Shown piece by piece: positions 55,601 through 61,600 of a stretch of 64,000 nt of DNA. This stretch comes from Haemaphysalis longicornis (taxonomy: Eukaryota; Arthropoda; Arachnida; Ixodida; Ixodidae). The notes beneath the pieces were generated by a model. The model did not search any database. It saw nothing but the letters and a program-made list of their open reading frames with translations, and was not told the DNA's origin. The stretch covers positions 96,001-160,000 of the forward strand of contig JABSTR010000975.1 in NCBI GenBank assembly GCA_013339765.2, in the 5' to 3' direction. A program made the position numbers and the translations under genes. The stretch's first letter is position 1, and each line of letters begins with the position of its first letter.

Positions 55601-58600
55601 TGGCTCTACTTGGGTCCAGAGAGTGAGCTACGACGACAAGGCGAGCCCCTTAAAGTGCTCTGCACTTAAAATTTGGGTGTTTAAGTGCCGAAGCTACACC
55701 TGCACTATGAGCTACGCCGTAGTGGAGGGCTTCGGATTAATTTTCACCACCTGGGGATCTCTAACGTACCCCAAAACCTTGACACATGGGCGCTTTCGCT
55801 TTTTGCCTGTCCGAAAAGCAACCACCGCAGCTGGGATTGAACCCCCGTCCTTGGGCTCAGCAGCATAATGCCTTAGCCAGTAAGCCACCACGGTGGGTAA
55901 CCTTGGAGAGGGAATTCAATTTCAAAGTTAACTGTGAATGGCCTCCGGGATTGCTCATTGCTACTGCAAGTATACTATTGTGAGGTCAGAAGATTTCGCA
56001 ATTAATGATCTTCTGACACAAAGAATTACAAGACACAAGACACGTTTACCTGCAGAGCTAGCATTTACATACAAAGTAGCCTTTTGTGCCACCGGAACAC
56101 GTGTCTGTACGAATGCACTAACACACCTAGCCATAAACAGAAAGAGGCAGCGTTCTTTTTTGCCAGGGCATATAAAATAATCATTCCTGTTCAACAAAAA
56201 CTGTCGGAAGAGGCACCTGTCCTGAGTCATTTTGTGTCTCCCTCTGTGAGCGTTTTGTTACACTAAACCTGTACAACTCCACATGTGAGCAGTGAACGTC
56301 TAAGCACCATTCTTTCTTAAACAGAATTTTCGAGTCTTGTTTTCAGCCAGTGATAATGACTGGTGACACACGGTTGTTTACCTTTTTGAAACCCGATAAG
56401 ATGGAAGCGCTCAGTCAGGCACACCTATGCTGTTGCAATAAAAAGGGCCTGACTAACATCAGGCTTCAAACATTCTCAAATAAGATCACAAACCTTAATA
56501 ACAGAAAGAGAGAGAAAAAAAACTCACCAAAGAGAAATGGGGGATATAAACACAGCAATAAGTAACATCTGAAGTTTTATTGCTCTTTCCAGTGGCTTAA
56601 ACGGACAGGCAACCAACTTTTGTGGAGGCCATGCCCTGTAGCTCATATGAAAGTCCACACTTTATTTGTGGGGTACCCACAAAGAATTTTTGAATACATT
56701 GGCTGAAGTAATTTTAATTTGGCACTAAACTTTCTCAAATCTGAAAGGTGGTGTAAACATGACACTGCCGTACGTAGACAAATCACTCCATCGGTTTCAA
56801 ACGCGTGATTCAAAAACCTCATAAATGAATATTTTTTTTTTATCATGTGGTTTAACGTGCCGACGCTACACAGGCGATGAAGTGTGCCGTAGTGGAGGGA
56901 TCCGGATAATCTTGACCACCTGGGGATCTTTAACGTGCACAGAAATCTCAAAAACACGGGCGTTTCTGCTTTTCACCTCCATCAGAAAAGCAGCCACCGC
57001 GGCCGGGAATCAAACCCGCGACCTTGGGCTCAGCAGCACAACGCCTTGGCCTCTGAGCCACCGCGACGGGTCAGAAATGAATAGGAAAGACTGCATTCTA
57101 TTATCGTTTGAGCTGGGGACACATCTTCAAATACCTCTCTTCATCACACATACAGTTTGAAGTATGTTGCCGCAAAGTTCACTGCCATGGTTGCCAGCAA
57201 TCTTATTGGCAGCATGCATAGGCTGGTAGATCTAAAATATACACTTTCGAATGTTCTAGGGCCCTATCACGGAAACCACTTCAGTTCAAGGTGTTTGAAA
57301 TGATGACCTTCTTTCATTCGGTACAAACACCGTATACAGTAAAGCCCGCTTATATCGAACCCGAATACATCGAATTATTGCCTATATCGAACCCTTGTAT
57401 AATTCTTGTAAAAATTACATGCATTTAAAACTTTTTATATCGAACGCGATTTTGCTCACAATGGATATATCGAACTCTCCCGCGCGGGATTTTTCGCTTT
57501 CCTTAGGCATGCGGCAGGCTTTCCCGCAATACATCGGCGCGCAGCGGTGGCGCGGGTGTCGCTTGCGACTCCCGCGCGAGCTCGGGCGCGTCCAAACCGG
57601 CCGTGGCAGGGTGGACCAGCTCCACGCATGCATGCCGTTGGAGCCGAAAGCGCCACATTGGGCGCTGTTGGCTGCGGTGTCACCGAAACTTCAAGTCCGC
57701 GCCACTCGCTGCCCGCACTTGCTCGGTTCGCTGGGTTCGCCGTTATTCGCTTGTATCCATGCATGTCTCCGCTCTGTCGAAGACGCCGAGGACTCCGTAC
57801 CGCATCTGAGCACAAGCGAAGCCGTCGCTGCCGTGGCCCTGCTACGGTGATACTGCAGCGGCGCTGAGGGCAGCGGTCTTGTGCTTGTCGACTGTTTAGA
57901 TACCGTGGAGCAAGCAGTCACCAGCAACGCGTTGTGCTCCAAGAAGCAGGCTACACTCACGCAGTTCTTCCGCCCCAATAAATTAATGTTTTCTTTCCGA
58001 GAAAGTGTCGTATCAATAGTGAACTGCAGGGTGGTAAGAGCTCAGCGTTAGCTCGTGACTCCGTCGGCAAGATTGCTCTCATATAAGTTTTTTTTTGCTT
58101 CACTTTCTATATCGAATTTTTGCTATATCGAACTGTTTTACAATCCTCGCGCTGTTCAATATAAGTGGGCTTTAATGCACTCCAAAAAAAAATCCGGGGC
58201 CATCTCCACTAACGTGAAACCTGGGGAGGGGCGAAGCATGCAGTGTATAACTGCATTCTTGGCGCCTTGGTGTTAACGGAGATGAAACCGTTGGGGGGTA
58301 GAGGTATACAGCTTTGCTGTAAAGGTCTCTTGTCTTTGAAGAACGAAGCACTCCAGCGCGAGGCGTAAACGAATGTCCCGGTGTTTTCGTACCGCGACTA
58401 CATGACACGACGAGTATGACGATGACGACAGGAGACGCCAACAGCCCAGCCCCTAAGGGCTTCGCCCCTAAAATCAGTTCTAGACAACAACTGCTGCTGT
58501 ACGTCCTGTGCTTTTTTTCTCCCGAAGACAGATAGCTTTAAACATGAAGTCATAGTTACTTAGTGTTCATATCCCCGCATGTGATTACGTGCTAAATCTT

Positions 58601-61600
58601 GTGCGTATCTTTTTTCCTCTTTTGCTGCTGTTGCCTGGCTTTGTACTTAAGCCACTGGCAGAGCAATAAAACTTCAGTCGTAACTCATCACCGTGTTTAT
58701 GTCCTCCATCCTTAATGCGACATGTTTTTTTCACGCTGTTGTTCAGAATAATGAACCAGCTCACTGAATCGTCCGTTCTAGCTTCATTCAGATCACAAAA
58801 GGCGAGCAGTCAATTTAACATATAGGAAAACACTTCAGACAGCTCAGACAAATGGCTAGGGGGCCAGTACAGGGAATGGGAACGGATTGTTGGAGGCCAC
58901 ACTCACATGCGTCCCGTCTTCCAGTCGGAAAGTTCGAGTTCGAGGAAGCCCGATGGCTGCAGGGTATACATGCCACGGAACAGGCCCAGGAGACTGTGGT
59001 AGTGGCCACACAGGTACGGACCTCCGAGCCTGAACACACATTTTTTGTTCTCTCAGCCTCAACACTCATTTTTCTCGGCCTGAACATGAACACACTTGCC
59101 TGAACAAACCTTTTCTAAGCCTGGACATGCACTTCCATAGCCTGAACACACATTTCGTCAGCCTGAGCATGTACTTTTGCAGCCTGAACATACAAAGCCT
59201 GAACATACATTTTTTCTCAGCCTGAACATGCACTTCCACAGCCTGAACACACTTATGTAGCCTGAACACACATTTTCTCAGCCTGAACAGTCCATTCCAC
59301 TACCTGAATATATAAACACACACAGCCTGAACACACACTTTCACAGCCTGAACACAAATTTTCTAAGCCTGAACACTCCCTTCCACTTCCTGAACATATA
59401 AATTCACATAGCCTGAACACCCATTTCCTCAGTCTGAACATACATACGAAGCCTGAAAAGACATTTTTTCAACTTGAACATGCACTTCCACAGCCTGAAC
59501 ACACTTATGTAGCCTAAACACATTTCCTCAGCCTCAGTATTCAATTCCACTACCTGAACATATAAACTCCCACAGCCTGAACATGCACCTTCACAGCGTG
59601 AACACACACAGCCTGAACACATTTTCTTAGCCTCAAACACTCACTTCCACTGCTTGAACATTTAAACTCGCATAGCCTGAACACTCACTTCCACTGCCTG
59701 AACATATAAACTCTCATAGCCTGAACACACATTTCCTCAGCCTGAACACTCACTTCCGCTTCCTGAACATATAAACTCTCATAGCCTGAACACACATTTC
59801 CTCAGTTTGAACACGTACTTTCGCAGTCTGAACACACACTTCCACAGCCTGAACACACTTATGTAGCCTGAACACAATTCCTCAGCCTGAGCACTCAATT
59901 CCACTACCTGAACATATAAACTCACACAGCCTGAACACGCACTTTCACAGCGTGAACACACGCAGCCTGAACACATTTCACTGCTTGAACATATAAACTC
60001 ACATAGCCTGAACACTCACTTCCACTGCCTGAACATCTAAACCCACATAGCCTGAACACTAACTTCCACTTCCTGAACATATAAACTCTCATAGCCTGAA
60101 CCCACATTTCCTCAGTTTGAACACTGACTTTCACAGCCTGAACACATTTCACTAGCCTGAACAAATTCCCAGCCTGAGACTCAATTCCACTACCTGAACA
60201 TATAAACTCACACAGCCTGAACACACATTTGCCTGCACAGCCTGAACACTCACTTCCACTGCCTGAACATATAAACTCTCATAGCCTGAACACACATTTC
60301 CTCAGTTTGAATGACTTCACAGCCTGACACACATTTCACAGCCTGAACAACTTATAGCCTGACACATCTCAGCCTGAGCACTCAATTCCACTCCTGAACA
60401 TTAAACCACACAGCCTGAACACGCATTTCACAGCTGACACCAGCCTGACAATTTCACTGCTTGAACATATAAATCACATAGCCTGAACACCACTTCCATG
60501 CCTGAATCTAACCCACATAGCCTGAACCACATTTCTCAGCCTGAACACCCACAGCAACACACACCCACACACTTACCTAAGAAGCTCATGAAGTTCATTA
60601 GAGGCCACGCTGCGTGTGGGGTGGTGGCCAAACCAAATGGTGAAGTTGCTCCCCTGAGTCTCCTCTCGAATTCGCTTGATGCTGCTGATCTCAGTCTGGA
60701 AAAACATGCGAGTCCAATGCGCTCAAACAGCTTCGCAACATACTACAGATAAACTCCGCTTCAAATAAATTTTTGCTTCAACAAAATATTTTCGAATCCC
60801 CTCCACCTCGCCATAGTTGTCGATGCAATAAAGTTGCCGCCACAATGAGCCAATTTTTGGACTCAACGAGATTTTCGCTCAGTGGAGATAGGCTCGAAAA
60901 TTTGTTTTATGCTGAAATGAGGGCAACACAACCATCGAACTTCTCGTATATATCCATGGCGCTTAGTTTTAACTAAAATGCAAGCCCATGTAAGCCCACC
61001 TTTCAACAAGTCTGGAAAAACACTTTGCCAAGCCAGAGCCAGAGACAATCTGTATCCTCCCTGGATCGTGCGATGCAGTTTCACCACAATGCGCGCTGCA
61101 TTGTGACGCATGCATTGTGAGCTACCGTCATTTAAATTTTTTTCCCGCTATTACAGCCAGATCATTGCGAAAAGCAAAAATAAAGTGAAGTTCTACTGTT
61201 CAGTTATGAACCCGCATTATCCTATCTTCATCCTAAGCGCACTTGCCTGACCAAGTTCAGATACCACTAGGCAGCATGAAAGAGGATAAGATAGAAGGCA
61301 CCGCCCTGACTTAAAGGAGCCATGAAGACAAAATACAAGTTGGGTTTATTAGAAAGACTGCTTAGTCCCGATAACAATGATACCAATATCATCGCAATCT
61401 TCGAACAAATAACGGACATATGAAAGAAAACGTGTGAAGCAGTCGCAACACTCTAGCCAATTTCCCGCAACTTTTCTATGACGTCACGGAACCTTGTTTG
61501 TGCGCTTGGCGGCCGCCTAACTGACCTGTCGCAACGACAGATGACTGGACGTCTGTAATGGGGCCTCTAGTTCCATTTGACCGCATCACTTTAATGCTAA

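Noticed and set aside
57395..57850. A 151-codon frame as a host gene
   Set aside because: It lies wholly inside a CAGTA-ended element and its end resembles a transposase tail.
59066..60224. Minus-strand frames rich in FRL and CSG repeats that look like a low-complexity protein
   Set aside because: They are translations of the minisatellite in a TMEM62 intron; different frames are open in different parts and no start or homologue is evident.
59030..60560. CRISPR-like array of regular repeats and spacers
   Set aside because: Spacers are short, related to each other and form a higher-order pattern; the host is a eukaryote and the array lies exactly in an intron.
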